In this document: piece after piece, positions 52,140 through 61,811 of the stretch
How the letters are laid out: every line of letters begins with the position of its first letter
Numbering within the stretch: the stretch's first letter is position 1
Source of the DNA: an uncultured Clostridia bacterium
GTDB taxonomy: Bacteria; Bacillota; Clostridia; Lachnospirales; CAG-274
NCBI GenBank assembly: GCA_910579745.1
Contig: CAJTVH010000003.1
Coordinates: 45,694-109,693, forward strand
Reading direction: 5' to 3'
Length of the DNA stretch: 64,000 nt
Made by a program: the position numbers and the translations under genes
Notes under the pieces: model-generated
Database searches by the model: none
The model's input: only the letters and a program-made list of their open reading frames with translations
What the model was told of the DNA's origin: nothing

Positions 52140-52156
52140 TAAGGAGGATTTTTTCA

Positions 52157-53689
52157 ATGGAAACTATTTTAAACAGAAATCTCTTAACAAACGGCTTTAA
52201 ATTTAATGACGATTTAAAAATCGGTACGACTGAAAAAATACCTGAAAAAGTTATCCAATTCGGCGAGGGTAATTTTTTACGCGCTTTTGTGGACTATATG
52301 TTCGATGAATTAAACGCTGCCGGAAAATTCGGCGGAAGCATTACTTTGGTACAACCAATCGAATTCGGTCCTATAACAGGATTTATAAACGAGCAGGACG
52401 GGCTTTACACGTTACTAGCGAGAGGACTTGAACAAGGTAAAGAAGTGTGCAACAAAAGACTTATAACATCTGTAACCCGCTGTTTAAATCCTTACGCTGA
52501 GTTTGATACCTATTTAGGCTGCGCTAAAAATCCAGAGCTTCGTTTTGTGGTGTCAAACACAACAGAATCTGGAATTGTGTATAACAAGGAAGATATGGTT
52601 TCCGGAAAGCCGCAAAATTCTTTCCCAGCTAAAATAACCGCTTTCCTTTATGAAAGATATAAAGAATTTAACGGCGACAATTCAAAAGGACTTGTTTTCA
52701 TTCCTTGCGAACTTATTGACGACAACGGAAAAACTCTTAAAAAATATGTATTACAGCACGCCTCCGATTGGAACCTTGAAAAAGAGTTCATCGACTGGAT
52801 TGAGAACGCTAACGTATTTACAAGTACCCTTGTTGATAGAATCGTTACTGGTTATCCTCGCTCTGACGCCGAGAATCTCTGTAAAGAATTTGGCTATAAA
52901 GATAATCTTATCGATACAAGTGAAATTTTCCACTTTTGGGTTATCGAGGGACCAGAGGAGTTGGCTAAAGAACTTCCTTTTGACGAAATCGGCTTAAATG
53001 TCCTTTTCACTCCAAACGCTAAACCTTATAAAAAACGTAAAGTAAGAATATTAAATGGCGCTCACACTTGTAGCGTTTTAGCGGCGTATCTCTGCGGCAA
53101 GAACACCGTAGGAGAGTTAATGAAAGATAAAAAATTCTATTCTTACCTTGAGAAAGCCTTAAACGACGAAATAATACCAACACTTTCAGACCTTGACTAT
53201 AACGACCTTAAATTCTTTGCCGACGCTGTGTTTGACAGATTCCAGAATCCATATATCCAGCATTTCCTTTTGAACATAGCGCTTAACTCAACCTCAAAAT
53301 TCAGAGCGAGAGTACTTCCCTCAATAACTGAGTACATCGCCAATAAAAAAGAACTTCCAAAAATATTGACGTTCTCTTTCGCCGCTCTTTTAGGCTTCTA
53401 TAAAGGAGACGAAATCAAAGACGGCGCTTTAATCGGCAAAAGGGGAGAGGAAACATACGAAATTAAAGACGACGCTGAAGTTCTGGAATTATTTAAAGAT
53501 TTATGGGCAAAATGTACTGTATCCGACAAATCATCTGTTTCCGAACTTGTTAAAAAAGTTTGCTCAAATGAGAAAATATGGGGCGAGGATTTAAACAAAT
53601 TACCCGGATTCTCAGAAAAAGTATCAGAGCATCTGTTCAATATCGTAAACAATGGAATGCAGTCTGAAATAGACACACTTATGGCATAA
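52157..53689 (+). CDS. uxaB: tagaturonate reductase
   Basis: A 510-residue NAD-dependent enzyme reducing D-tagaturonate to D-altronate (galacturonate route). It has the mannitol dehydrogenase-family layout: a start VIQFGEGNFLRAFVDYMFDE with the nucleotide-binding fold, and the C-terminal catalytic block KKRKVRILNGAHTCSVLAAY. AAGGAGG precedes the ATG. First gene of uxaB-uxaA; fructuronate reductase (uxuB) is a distant relative, but gene context with uxaA favours uxaB. Confidence 0.92.
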   Translation: METILNRNLLTNGFKFNDDLKIGTTEKIPEKVIQFGEGNFLRAFVDYMFDELNAAGKFGGSITLVQPIEFGPITGFINEQDGLYTLLARGLEQGKEVCNKRLITSVTRCLNPYAEFDTYLGCAKNPELRFVVSNTTESGIVYNKEDMVSGKPQNSFPAKITAFLYERYKEFNGDNSKGLVFIPCELIDDNGKTLKKYVLQHASDWNLEKEFIDWIENANVFTSTLVDRIVTGYPRSDAENLCKEFGYKDNLIDTSEIFHFWVIEGPEELAKELPFDEIGLNVLFTPNAKPYKKRKVRILNGAHTCSVLAAYLCGKNTVGELMKDKKFYSYLEKALNDEIIPTLSDLDYNDLKFFADAVFDRFQNPYIQHFLLNIALNSTSKFRARVLPSITEYIANKKELPKILTFSFAALLGFYKGDEIKDGALIGKRGEETYEIKDDAEVLELFKDLWAKCTVSDKSSVSELVKKVCSNEKIWGEDLNKLPGFSEKVSEHLFNIVNNGMQSEIDTLMA

Positions 53690-53704
53690 TACGGAGGAAA
53701 TTTA

Positions 53705-55183
53705 ATGAAAACGGATAACGCTATCAAAATAAATGAAAATGATAATGTCGTAGTCGCTCTTTCAAATATCGCTTCGGGAGAAAACGTATTCGGAATATCA
53801 GCGGCTGAAAATATCGACCGAGGACATAAAATGGCGCTCGTTGATATTAAAGAGGGCGATAATATTGTGAAATACGGTTATCCCATAGGTCACGCGACTA
53901 AAGATATAAAAAAAGGCGAATGGATTCACACTCACAATTTAAAAACAAATCTTAAAGGCCTGTTAGAATATGAGTATACTCCGCAGCTTACAGAACTAAA
54001 AAAAGACAGGGAAGCTACTTTTATGGGATATAAAAGAAAAGACGGCTCAGTGGGAATAAGAAATGAGATATGGATTATCAATACTGTAGGCTGTGTTAAT
54101 AAAGTATCAGAAAGGATAGCTAAAATAGCCAATGAGAAATACGCTGGCAAAACAGACGGTGTTTTCACTTTTGTTCATCCTTTCGGCTGCTCTCAGTTAA
54201 GCGACGACCATATGAACACTCAGAAACTTCTCGCCGGAATGGTTCGTCATCCCAACGCCGCCGGGGTTTTAGTGTTAAGTCTCGGCTGTGAGAATAACAA
54301 TATAAACGAGTTTAAAAAAATATTAGGCGATTATGACGAGGATAGAGTAAAATTCCTAATCGCTCAGGATTACGAGGATGAAGTTGAGGAAGCTGTAAAA
54401 GTAATAGGTGAGCTTGTAAAATACTCTGAACAATTTAAACAGGAACCTATAAGCGCGAGCAAACTTGTAATAGGGTTAAAATGCGGCGGTTCCGATGGAT
54501 TTTCTGGAATTACGGCAAATCCACTTGTGGGACGTATCTCGGATATTCTCGTTCAGCATAACGGAACTACCGTTTTATCTGAGGTTCCCGAAATGTTCGG
54601 AGCGGAAACAATTCTTATGAACCGTTGTCAAACGCCGGAGCTCTTCGATAAAACGGTTCATCTTATAAATGATTTCAAGGAATACTTTATGCGTTATAAT
54701 CAGGAGGTATATGAAAACCCGTCTCCCGGAAATAAAAAAGGCGGAATCTCAACCCTTGAGGATAAATCTCTTGGCTGTACCCAAAAGGGTGGAACAAGTA
54801 ACGTTACCGCTGTGCTTGGATACGCTGAGAAAGCGACCACTCCCGGGCTTAATCTTCTCAAAGGCCCTGGAAATGATATTGTGGCGATAACTGGCTTAAT
54901 GGCTTCTGGTTGCCATATCATACTTTTCACAACAGGAAGAGGAACTCCTGTCGGAGCACCTGTTCCGACAGTTAAAATATCAACTAACTCAGATTTATAC
55001 AACAGGAAAAAAGAATGGATAGACTTTAACGCTGGAGCATTGCTTGAGGGAAAAACAATGGATGAGCTCTCTGAGGAATTTTTCCAGTACATTTTAAAAG
55101 TAGCCTCAAAAGAAATCAGAACTAAAAACGAACAGCATGATTACAGAGAAATATCAATCTTTAAAGACGGCGTGACTCTTTAA
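53705..55183 (+). CDS. uxaA: altronate dehydratase
   Basis: A 492-residue enzyme that removes water from D-altronate to give 2-keto-3-deoxygluconate. N-terminal SAF domain (about 1-85), then the large dehydratase domain with the iron-binding cysteines in HPFGCSQLSDD, LGCENNN and GLKCGGSDGFSG, and the later QKGGTSNVTAVLGYAE and GRGTPVGAPVPT. It starts 15 bp after uxaB with CGGAGG; clearly one operon. Confidence 0.95.
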   Translation: MKTDNAIKINENDNVVVALSNIASGENVFGISAAENIDRGHKMALVDIKEGDNIVKYGYPIGHATKDIKKGEWIHTHNLKTNLKGLLEYEYTPQLTELKKDREATFMGYKRKDGSVGIRNEIWIINTVGCVNKVSERIAKIANEKYAGKTDGVFTFVHPFGCSQLSDDHMNTQKLLAGMVRHPNAAGVLVLSLGCENNNINEFKKILGDYDEDRVKFLIAQDYEDEVEEAVKVIGELVKYSEQFKQEPISASKLVIGLKCGGSDGFSGITANPLVGRISDILVQHNGTTVLSEVPEMFGAETILMNRCQTPELFDKTVHLINDFKEYFMRYNQEVYENPSPGNKKGGISTLEDKSLGCTQKGGTSNVTAVLGYAEKATTPGLNLLKGPGNDIVAITGLMASGCHIILFTTGRGTPVGAPVPTVKISTNSDLYNRKKEWIDFNAGALLEGKTMDELSEEFFQYILKVASKEIRTKNEQHDYREISIFKDGVTL

Positions 55184-55382
55184 AATAACCTGTTCACAAA
55201 CCCTTAAAATAGGCTGATAAATATGGATTTTATTATTCGTCAAAGTTTAATTCCCTATATAACACCAAAAATTGTGTTTTAGGAAAATTAAACAATATAT
55301 AACTTTAAAAGATATATTTATCTACCATTTTAAAAGTTTCCGAATAGGTCTAATATAAAAAAATAAATTCGGAGGTAAGCAA

Positions 55383-56789
55383 ATGAGTTTTATCGATAAA
55401 GATTTTTTGTTAAAAAACGAGACAGCGAAAAAATTATTTAATGATTACGCTAAAGAAGAGCCTATTTTTGACTTTCATTGTCATTTGAGCCCAAAAGAAA
55501 TTTATGAAAATAAAAACTTTGAGGACATTACGCAGGCGTGGCTTGGAGGCGACCATTATAAATGGAGAGCGATGCGCTCTCTTGGTATCGATGAAAAGTA
55601 TATAACAGGTAAAGAAACAACAAGCTTTGAAAAATTTAAAATGTGGGCTAGAACAATTCAGTACGCTATTGGAAACCCTCTGTATCATTGGACACATTTA
55701 GAACTTCAAAGATTTTTCGGAATTTATGAACCCCTTACAGAAGATAACGCTAAAGAAATCTTTGATAAAGTAAACGATATGCTTAAACAGGATGATTTTA
55801 AAGTACGTGAGCTTATTAAAAAATCAAACGTAAAAATCGTTAATACGACCGATGATCCTGCCGATACTCTTGAATATCATCAGCTTATTAAAGACGACCC
55901 AACAATTGATTTAAAAGTATTGCCGGCGTTCAGACCGGATAAAGCGCTAAATATTGACGCAAAGACCTTTAGGGAATATATTAAAACTCTCGCCGACGCC
56001 GCTAAAGCTGAAATTAAAAGTTTTAAAAACCTTGTCGATGTGTTAAAAAGCAGAATGGACTTATTTGAGAAAATGGGCTGTTGCGCTTCAGACCACGCTT
56101 TTACTTATGTACCCTGCGTCTTAGCTGCTGAAGATGAAATCGAGGCGATTTTCTCAAAAGCCTTAAACGGCGAAAAACTCGCAAAAGATGAAATCGATAA
56201 ATATAAAACCGCTCTTATGAAATTTTTAGGCGCTGAATACACAAAACGCGGCTGGGCAATGGAGCTCCATATGAATATCAAACGTGATAATAACACTAAA
56301 ATGTTTGAGAAAATGGGTCCCGATACTGGTTTTGACTGTATTTCCGATTGGTCGAGTGCTGAGGGTTTAACAAACCTTCTTGACACTTTGGCATATAAGG
56401 ACAATCTCCCCAAAACAATTATCTTCGCTGGAAACCCCGCTGATAATCAAGTATTCGGAACAATTCTCGGTTGCTTCCAGTCAAGCGAGGCTCCCTCAAA
56501 AATACAGTTTGGAACAGCTTGGTGGTTTAACGATAATAAAGACGGTATGGAAGCCCAGATTAAAGCGCTGGGAAATTTAGGAGTACTTGGAAAATTTATA
56601 GGTATGCTTACAGATTCAAGAAGCTTTCTTTCATATCCAAGACATGAATACTTCAGAAGAATTTTGTGTAACATAATCGGTCAATGGATTGAGGACGGTG
56701 AATACGCTAATGATATTGAATTTGCCGGAAAACTTGTTTCTGACATTTGCTATAAAAACGCCCTTACCTATTTCGGTATGGATAAATAA
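55383..56789 (+). CDS. uxaC: glucuronate (uronate) isomerase
   Basis: A 468-residue TIM-barrel isomerase converting D-galacturonate to D-tagaturonate, or D-glucuronate to fructuronate. It starts with PIFDFHCHLSPKEIYENKNF (metal-binding His pair) and has GTAWWFNDNKDGMEAQ and the end FLSYPRHEYFRRILC. It lies 200 bp after uxaA with CGGAGG; the gap has no clear terminator, so it may share the same transcript. Confidence 0.96.
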   Translation: MSFIDKDFLLKNETAKKLFNDYAKEEPIFDFHCHLSPKEIYENKNFEDITQAWLGGDHYKWRAMRSLGIDEKYITGKETTSFEKFKMWARTIQYAIGNPLYHWTHLELQRFFGIYEPLTEDNAKEIFDKVNDMLKQDDFKVRELIKKSNVKIVNTTDDPADTLEYHQLIKDDPTIDLKVLPAFRPDKALNIDAKTFREYIKTLADAAKAEIKSFKNLVDVLKSRMDLFEKMGCCASDHAFTYVPCVLAAEDEIEAIFSKALNGEKLAKDEIDKYKTALMKFLGAEYTKRGWAMELHMNIKRDNNTKMFEKMGPDTGFDCISDWSSAEGLTNLLDTLAYKDNLPKTIIFAGNPADNQVFGTILGCFQSSEAPSKIQFGTAWWFNDNKDGMEAQIKALGNLGVLGKFIGMLTDSRSFLSYPRHEYFRRILCNIIGQWIEDGEYANDIEFAGKLVSDICYKNALTYFGMDK

Positions 56790-56980
56790 TAAATGTCGTA
56801 AACAAATTTTAAAATTTTCCGGGAAATCTTAAATTATCTTTTAGCTAAAATTATAAAATTATTTTTCAGACTACAGATATTTCATATTAATTTATATTGA
56901 AATTATTATAAATTAAGAGGTATTTCCACAAGTTTAAATTATATTTTAATTTTTAAACGCAACTTACTCTATAATTTTTA

Positions 56981-57015
56981 GGGTATTGTAATAAAGATTA
57001 CAATACCCTTTTATT
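56981..57015 (+). terminator. strong terminator before the glycosyltransferase gene
   Basis: GGGTATTGTAAT pairs perfectly with ATTACAATACCC around AAAG, followed by TTTTATTTTA. It ends 30 bp before the glycosyltransferase start, so it either ends uxaC transcription or acts as an attenuator of the next gene. Confidence 0.85.
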
Positions 57016-57043
57016 TTATAAATAAAGAGGTGATTATGAAATT

Positions 57044-58531
57044 ATGGAAGAAATATTAAAATTCACTAATTATTTAATAAATATTCCACATAAGGAATTA
57101 ACAAAACATCCACATCTATATGCCGAAGTTAAAGAAAAACTCTCCATTCTTGAAAATGATGCGGAATTTTTTCCTGACAAAGAAGCTATAATTATATTTT
57201 TCTATTCTTTTTTATATTACGAAAATAAAGACCATTTGCCAGTTATAAACATACTTAAAGTTATTTTAAAAAGCAAAATTATGAGTCACTATAGAAAATT
57301 TTTTTATTTTTACCAATTAATAAACATTTTATTCTTAGATGTTAATATTTCAAATAATAAAGAAGTATCAAATTTAATGAAAGAACTTTACGCGGAAATA
57401 TTGGATTCATTTAAAGCTGAATTGAATATTTACAAAAACCACATTCCTTTAAAAGAAAGAAATAAAGATTTAGTTTTTATAATAACAAGTCAGTTTCTTA
57501 CCCTTGAACACGGCCCTACAAAAACTACGCTAGACCGTGCGGTTAATTTGTGTAAATATTTTGATAAACAAGTAATTATAATAAACGCCGCCGATTTATC
57601 TCCAATTGTTGACGGCAAACCTTTTTACAATTTAAAATCCGGAAATATATTTGATGAGTACTCGGAGAAATCTGGTTTCTCTGTAGAAGACGGCTTAGTA
57701 TTTCAATTTTATCAACCAAAAAAACCTATGCCAAATATAGATGAAATTAAAAAAATAATTAATTCCGTAATTCAATATAAACCATATTTTATACTGAATA
57801 TAGGGGAAACTCTTATTTCGGATTTATGCTCTTTATTCGTCCCAACAATAGCCCAAACAACTGTTCCAAGCCGTGTCCCGCTTACGTTCAACACATTTTC
57901 CGTAGTAGGAAACCCAAAATTAAAACTTACAGAAAATATGATATTGTCAATTTTTACATTTTGGTATAAACCTCAAACACATACCTATAAAAAATCAGAC
58001 TTCTCTCTCCCAGAGGATAAGTTTTTAATAATAGTTTCAGGCGGTCGTTTAACAGAAGAGGTTACTTACGATTTTCTATATGAAATACGGGAAATTTTCA
58101 ACTATAACGCTCATATTGTATTCGCTGGAGCATTTGATACTTATGAACAAATTATATCAAAAGATAATGTTTTAAAAGAAAACACAACTTTTTTAGGATT
58201 TCAAGATGATATGCTCGCCGTTACTGAGCTTTGCGATTTATATATAAATCCGCCAAGAATAGGCGGAGGCACATCAATAGCTGAAGCTCTCTCAAAAGGA
58301 AAACCCGCTGTAACATTAAATTTTGGCGACTGCAGTATAAGCGCCGGAGAAGATTTTTGCGTTGAGACTCTATCTGAAATGAAAGACATGATAATAAAAT
58401 ATATAACAGACACAAAATTTTATACGGAAATGTCAAAAAAAGCGTTAAAACGAAATGAACTTTTAACAGATACAAAAAAATCTTTAGAACATATAATAAC
58501 TTCTGTTGAAAACTCAAAATTGTGGTGGTAA
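57044..58531 (+). CDS. GT-B fold glycosyltransferase-like protein
   Basis: A 495-residue cytoplasmic protein with no signal peptide. The first 130 residues are helical; then two Rossmann-like halves. The C-terminal half has the donor-site pattern FLIIVSGGRLTEEV, NTTFLGFQDDML, and YINPPRIGGGTSIAEALSKG, as in group-1 type glycosyltransferases. The acceptor is unknown. It lies behind a strong hairpin and alone, with a MITE copy after it. AGAGGTGA sits 12 nt ahead of the ATG, somewhat far. Confidence 0.75.
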   Translation: MEEILKFTNYLINIPHKELTKHPHLYAEVKEKLSILENDAEFFPDKEAIIIFFYSFLYYENKDHLPVINILKVILKSKIMSHYRKFFYFYQLINILFLDVNISNNKEVSNLMKELYAEILDSFKAELNIYKNHIPLKERNKDLVFIITSQFLTLEHGPTKTTLDRAVNLCKYFDKQVIIINAADLSPIVDGKPFYNLKSGNIFDEYSEKSGFSVEDGLVFQFYQPKKPMPNIDEIKKIINSVIQYKPYFILNIGETLISDLCSLFVPTIAQTTVPSRVPLTFNTFSVVGNPKLKLTENMILSIFTFWYKPQTHTYKKSDFSLPEDKFLIIVSGGRLTEEVTYDFLYEIREIFNYNAHIVFAGAFDTYEQIISKDNVLKENTTFLGFQDDMLAVTELCDLYINPPRIGGGTSIAEALSKGKPAVTLNFGDCSISAGEDFCVETLSEMKDMIIKYITDTKFYTEMSKKALKRNELLTDTKKSLEHIITSVENSKLWW

Positions 58532-58592
58532 AAATTTTATATTTCCTGATAAAACACTAATTTTAACTTTTAGACAAACTATTTAATTTAAT

Positions 58593-58757
58593 TAGGACGT
58601 ATCTGAAAACTATCATAAGCTATCAGCCATATACGTGAAATATCCAAAAAATTATTAAAAAATAAACGAAAACGGTTCAATTAAACAGAAAAGCCTTTCT
58701 GTTTCGTTCTATTTTTTATAATTTTTCGCGCGTATTTTAGTTTTCAGATACGCTCTA
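58593..58757 (+). repeat. fold-back (MITE-like) repeat, copy F
   Basis: From TAGGACGTATCTGAAAACTA to TTTTCAGATACGCTCTA, 165 bp. It lies between convergent genes (glycosyltransferase and alcohol dehydrogenase), where its stem could stop transcription from both sides. Both termini end in the longest matching inverted repeat (TAGNNCGTATCTGAAAACTA). Confidence 0.92.
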
Positions 58758-58790
58758 GTGTTTCTTTAAATTTACAATAAAATATTTTAA

Positions 58791-59963
58791 TTAAAAATCA
58801 ACTTCCGTACCATAATATGTACATGTAAGAAGTTTTTCCATTTCCGCCGGAGTAATAGGTCTTGGATTAGAACCAGTACAAGCGTCGGAAACAGCCAATT
58901 CAGCGATTTTAGCTGCCTTTTCCTTAAACTCGTCTTCCAAAATACCAAACTCTTTTAACGTTTTTGGAATGTTAAGTTTAACATTGTATTCATCTATTTT
59001 ATCACAAAGAGCTTTAACACATTCCGAATCCGTTCCGGAAATACCTACACTTCTGGCTATATCAGCGTAACGAGACTCCGCGTTTTTAGAGTTAAATTTT
59101 ATTACATAAGGAAGATAAATAGCGTTAGCGCATCCATGCGGAATATGACCTGTAGAGAAAGCCGCTCCCGTTTTGTGAGCCATAGAGTGAACGATACCTA
59201 ACAAAGCGTTTGAGAAAGCCTGCCCAGCAAGACATTGAGCGTAATGCATCTGCTCTCTGGCGTCTTTGTCTCCGTCATAAGAAGCTGGAAGATAATCAAA
59301 TACCATATGAATAGCTTTTAAGGCAAGCGGGTCTGTAAAAGGTCCATTCATCGTTGAAACATAAGCCTCAATAGCGTGGGTCAGAGCGTCCATACCTGTG
59401 TGAGCGATAAGCTTAGGAGGCATAGTCTCCGCAAGCTGAGGGTCTACAATAGCTACATCAGGAGTAATATTGAAATCAGCCAACGGGTATTTTATGCCTG
59501 TTGAATAATCGGTAATAACAGAAAACGCCGTTACCTCCGTAGCTGTGCCTGAAGTTGACGGAATAGCCAAAAATTTAGCCTTCTGCCTCAATTCAGGGAA
59601 AGAAAAAGGCTCAAGAATAGCCTCAAAAGTAGTATCCGGATATTCATAAAATACCCACATAGCTTTAGCCGCGTCAATAGGAGAACCTCCGCCCATGGAT
59701 ATAATCCAGTCTGGCTCAAACTCACGCATAATAGCGGCACCTTTCATAACTGTCTCAACAGAAGGATCGGGTTCAACATTTTCTATTAATTTAGTTTCAA
59801 TACCCGCTTCTTTAAGATAACCTAAAACTTTGTCCACAAAACCAAATTTTTTCATAGAACCGCCGCCAAGAACCAAAACGGCTTTCTTACCTTTTAAATT
59901 TTTAAGTTGTTCCAATGCGTCTTTTCCATAATACAAATCCCTGGGTAAAGTAAATCTCATCAT
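58791..59963 (-). CDS. iron-containing alcohol dehydrogenase
   Basis: A 390-residue group III dehydrogenase. NAD(P)-binding GGGSPIDAAKAMW near 95-108; metal ligands in MDALTHAIEAYVST and HSMAHKTGAAFSTGHIPHG; typical of butanol/1,3-propanediol type enzymes acting on small aldehydes and ketones. Exact substrate unknown. ATG at 59963 follows AGGAGG by 11 nt; a second ATG is adjacent. Not clearly linked to neighbours; the GH28 gene is upstream on the same strand but has its own terminator. Confidence 0.92.
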   Translation of the reverse strand: MMRFTLPRDLYYGKDALEQLKNLKGKKAVLVLGGGSMKKFGFVDKVLGYLKEAGIETKLIENVEPDPSVETVMKGAAIMREFEPDWIISMGGGSPIDAAKAMWVFYEYPDTTFEAILEPFSFPELRQKAKFLAIPSTSGTATEVTAFSVITDYSTGIKYPLADFNITPDVAIVDPQLAETMPPKLIAHTGMDALTHAIEAYVSTMNGPFTDPLALKAIHMVFDYLPASYDGDKDAREQMHYAQCLAGQAFSNALLGIVHSMAHKTGAAFSTGHIPHGCANAIYLPYVIKFNSKNAESRYADIARSVGISGTDSECVKALCDKIDEYNVKLNIPKTLKEFGILEDEFKEKAAKIAELAVSDACTGSNPRPITPAEMEKLLTCTYYGTEVDF

Positions 59964-60458
59964 AAAAAACAAATCCTCCTTTAATAAAATAAATTATAAA
60001 AACAAAATAAAGATTTAATAAAAAATTATTTTATACATAATCTATCACTTCACGCAGAAATCATAATCACGTTCCGACTTTATCGTCACACGATTTTGGC
60101 TAAATATTATATTCAGCATGTATAAAATTTTTTATTATCAATATAAGTTTTTATAATATAAATTAATAGTATAACAACCCTCTTTTTACTTGTTAAAATT
60201 TTATCACAAATAAATAACTTTGTAAAGTATAAATAACAATATTTCTATATAAAATTTAATTTTCAGCTATTTCTCATAATTATAAAGAAAAACACCGACT
60301 AAAAATTGTTAAAAATAACTTACAATTTTAAACTATCGGCGTTTTTCTATTATCATTACTCAAAAATCTTAAAATCAATAATTAATCTTACATCAATAAT
60401 TAAATATCATAATCAACACTACGTATAAGAACTTAACATTATATGTATTAATATACCC
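59964..60458. other. gap between alcohol dehydrogenase and GH28 gene
   Basis: Contains the GH28 terminator at 60286-60347 and presumably the dehydrogenase promoter: a TATAAT-like word lies near 60104 on the minus strand, with only a weak -35. Nothing else recognised. Confidence 0.4.
60286..60347 (-). terminator. terminator of the GH28 gene
   Basis: On the minus strand AAAAACGCCGA and AAAATTGT pair with AACAATTTT and TCGGTGTTTTT, then a T-rich tail. Confidence 0.8.
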
Positions 60459-61811
60459 CTATTTATTTTCGACAATAACACTTACATTTTTTTGAACAAT
60501 GTTTTCAGCTTTCTCAAAAAAAACAGGTTTTTTAGAAGTAATATTAACATTTTCAAAAGTAATATGGTGAACAGGTTTTTCAGAAAGTCCCATGATAGAT
60601 ATAGCCGTCTCAGCTTTTCCGCATAAAATATTTTTTATCTCAATATTTTTAAATTCGGGAATTTCTTCGGTTTTAACACTCTGTCCCTCTTTTGTGTCCA
60701 TATCATAGCCCATAGTGAAAACAATCGCTTCTTTAGAGATTTCTGTCATATTTATACCATCGATAAAAACATCCTCAACCACACCGCCTCGACCAATACA
60801 ACTTTTAAATCTTAACCCCGTATCAGTTCCGATAAAAGTACAGTCTTTAACGTAAATTTCTTTAACTCCTCCCGACATTTCACTTCCTATGACAAATCCA
60901 CCGTGTCCATGATAAACAGTACAATTTTCAAACCTTACAAACTCACACGGAACAGCGAGTTTTCTTCCGTCCTCATTTTTTCCTGACTTAACGCATAAAG
61001 CGTCGTCTCCAACATCAAAAGTTGAGTTTTTTACAATAACATATTTACAGGAATCAACGTCTATTCCGTCGCCATTTTGAGAAAACCACGGATTTCTGAC
61101 ATTTATATTTTGAATAATCATATTTTCGCAAAGCCATGGGTGAATCGCCCACGCCGGTGAATTTTGAAAAGTAGGCCCGTCTATCAAGACATTCTCGCAT
61201 TTTGTAAAATTAACAAGTACAGGTCTTAAATAATCTCGATACTTCTCACATAATTTCTCATCTTTAAGTATAGACGGATTTGGAATAATAGCTTTATTAG
61301 CTTCCATAGCCGCCTCTGTAGGCCACCAAATCTCCTCCTCTCCCTCTACGACAACTCCTCCCGATTCCACAATAGATTTCCAAGCTTTTTCCGTCATTTT
61401 AAATCTTTTAACAGGCCTCCACGCTCCGCCGTTTCCATCAATAATACCTTTTCCTGTAATAGCGATATTTTTACATTCTTTAGCGTAAATCGGCGAAATA
61501 CATCTATATGTAAAAAATCCTTCCCAGCTCGTGTAAATAAGCTTATAATCATCATAATTAGAACTAAATAAAATAACAGCGCCGTCCTCAAGATGAAGTT
61601 CTACATTACTTTTTAAAATAATTGGACCGGAAAGCCAAATTCCCCTCGGAACAATAACTTTTCCCCCGCCATCCTCATTGCATTTTGATATAGCTGAGTT
61701 TATGACGTCCGTATTAACAAATTTACCATCTCCTACAGCGCCAAAATCAGTAATAACAAATTCTTTGTTTTTAAATGGGCAAATCTTAACCTCAAAATCA
61801 AAAACACTCAT
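60459..61811 (-). CDS. glycoside hydrolase family 28 (polygalacturonase-like), cytoplasmic
   Basis: A 450-residue right-handed beta-helix enzyme predicted to hydrolyse galacturonan oligomers. The start FVITDFGAVGDGKFVNTDVI is the pectate-lyase-fold opening; GH28 catalytic motifs are NGDGIDVDSC, VGDDALCVKSG, HGHGGFVIGSEMSGG and LRFKS. There is no signal peptide, so it acts inside the cell on imported oligomers, and its product would feed UxaC/UxaB/UxaA. It could equally act on other uronides; family-level call is secure. AAAGGAGG upstream of the ATG. Confidence 0.92.
   Translation of the reverse strand: MSVFDFEVKICPFKNKEFVITDFGAVGDGKFVNTDVINSAISKCNEDGGGKVIVPRGIWLSGPIILKSNVELHLEDGAVILFSSNYDDYKLIYTSWEGFFTYRCISPIYAKECKNIAITGKGIIDGNGGAWRPVKRFKMTEKAWKSIVESGGVVVEGEEEIWWPTEAAMEANKAIIPNPSILKDEKLCEKYRDYLRPVLVNFTKCENVLIDGPTFQNSPAWAIHPWLCENMIIQNINVRNPWFSQNGDGIDVDSCKYVIVKNSTFDVGDDALCVKSGKNEDGRKLAVPCEFVRFENCTVYHGHGGFVIGSEMSGGVKEIYVKDCTFIGTDTGLRFKSCIGRGGVVEDVFIDGINMTEISKEAIVFTMGYDMDTKEGQSVKTEEIPEFKNIEIKNILCGKAETAISIMGLSEKPVHHITFENVNITSKKPVFFEKAENIVQKNVSVIVENK

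Noticed and set aside
60180..60215. Possible Rex operator (TTGTTAAAATTTTATCACAA) upstream of the alcohol dehydrogenase gene
   Set aside because: The half-sites resemble Rex (TTGTTA...TCACAA) but the spacer is 8 instead of 6 bp, and it lies over 200 bp upstream of the gene; too weak to call.
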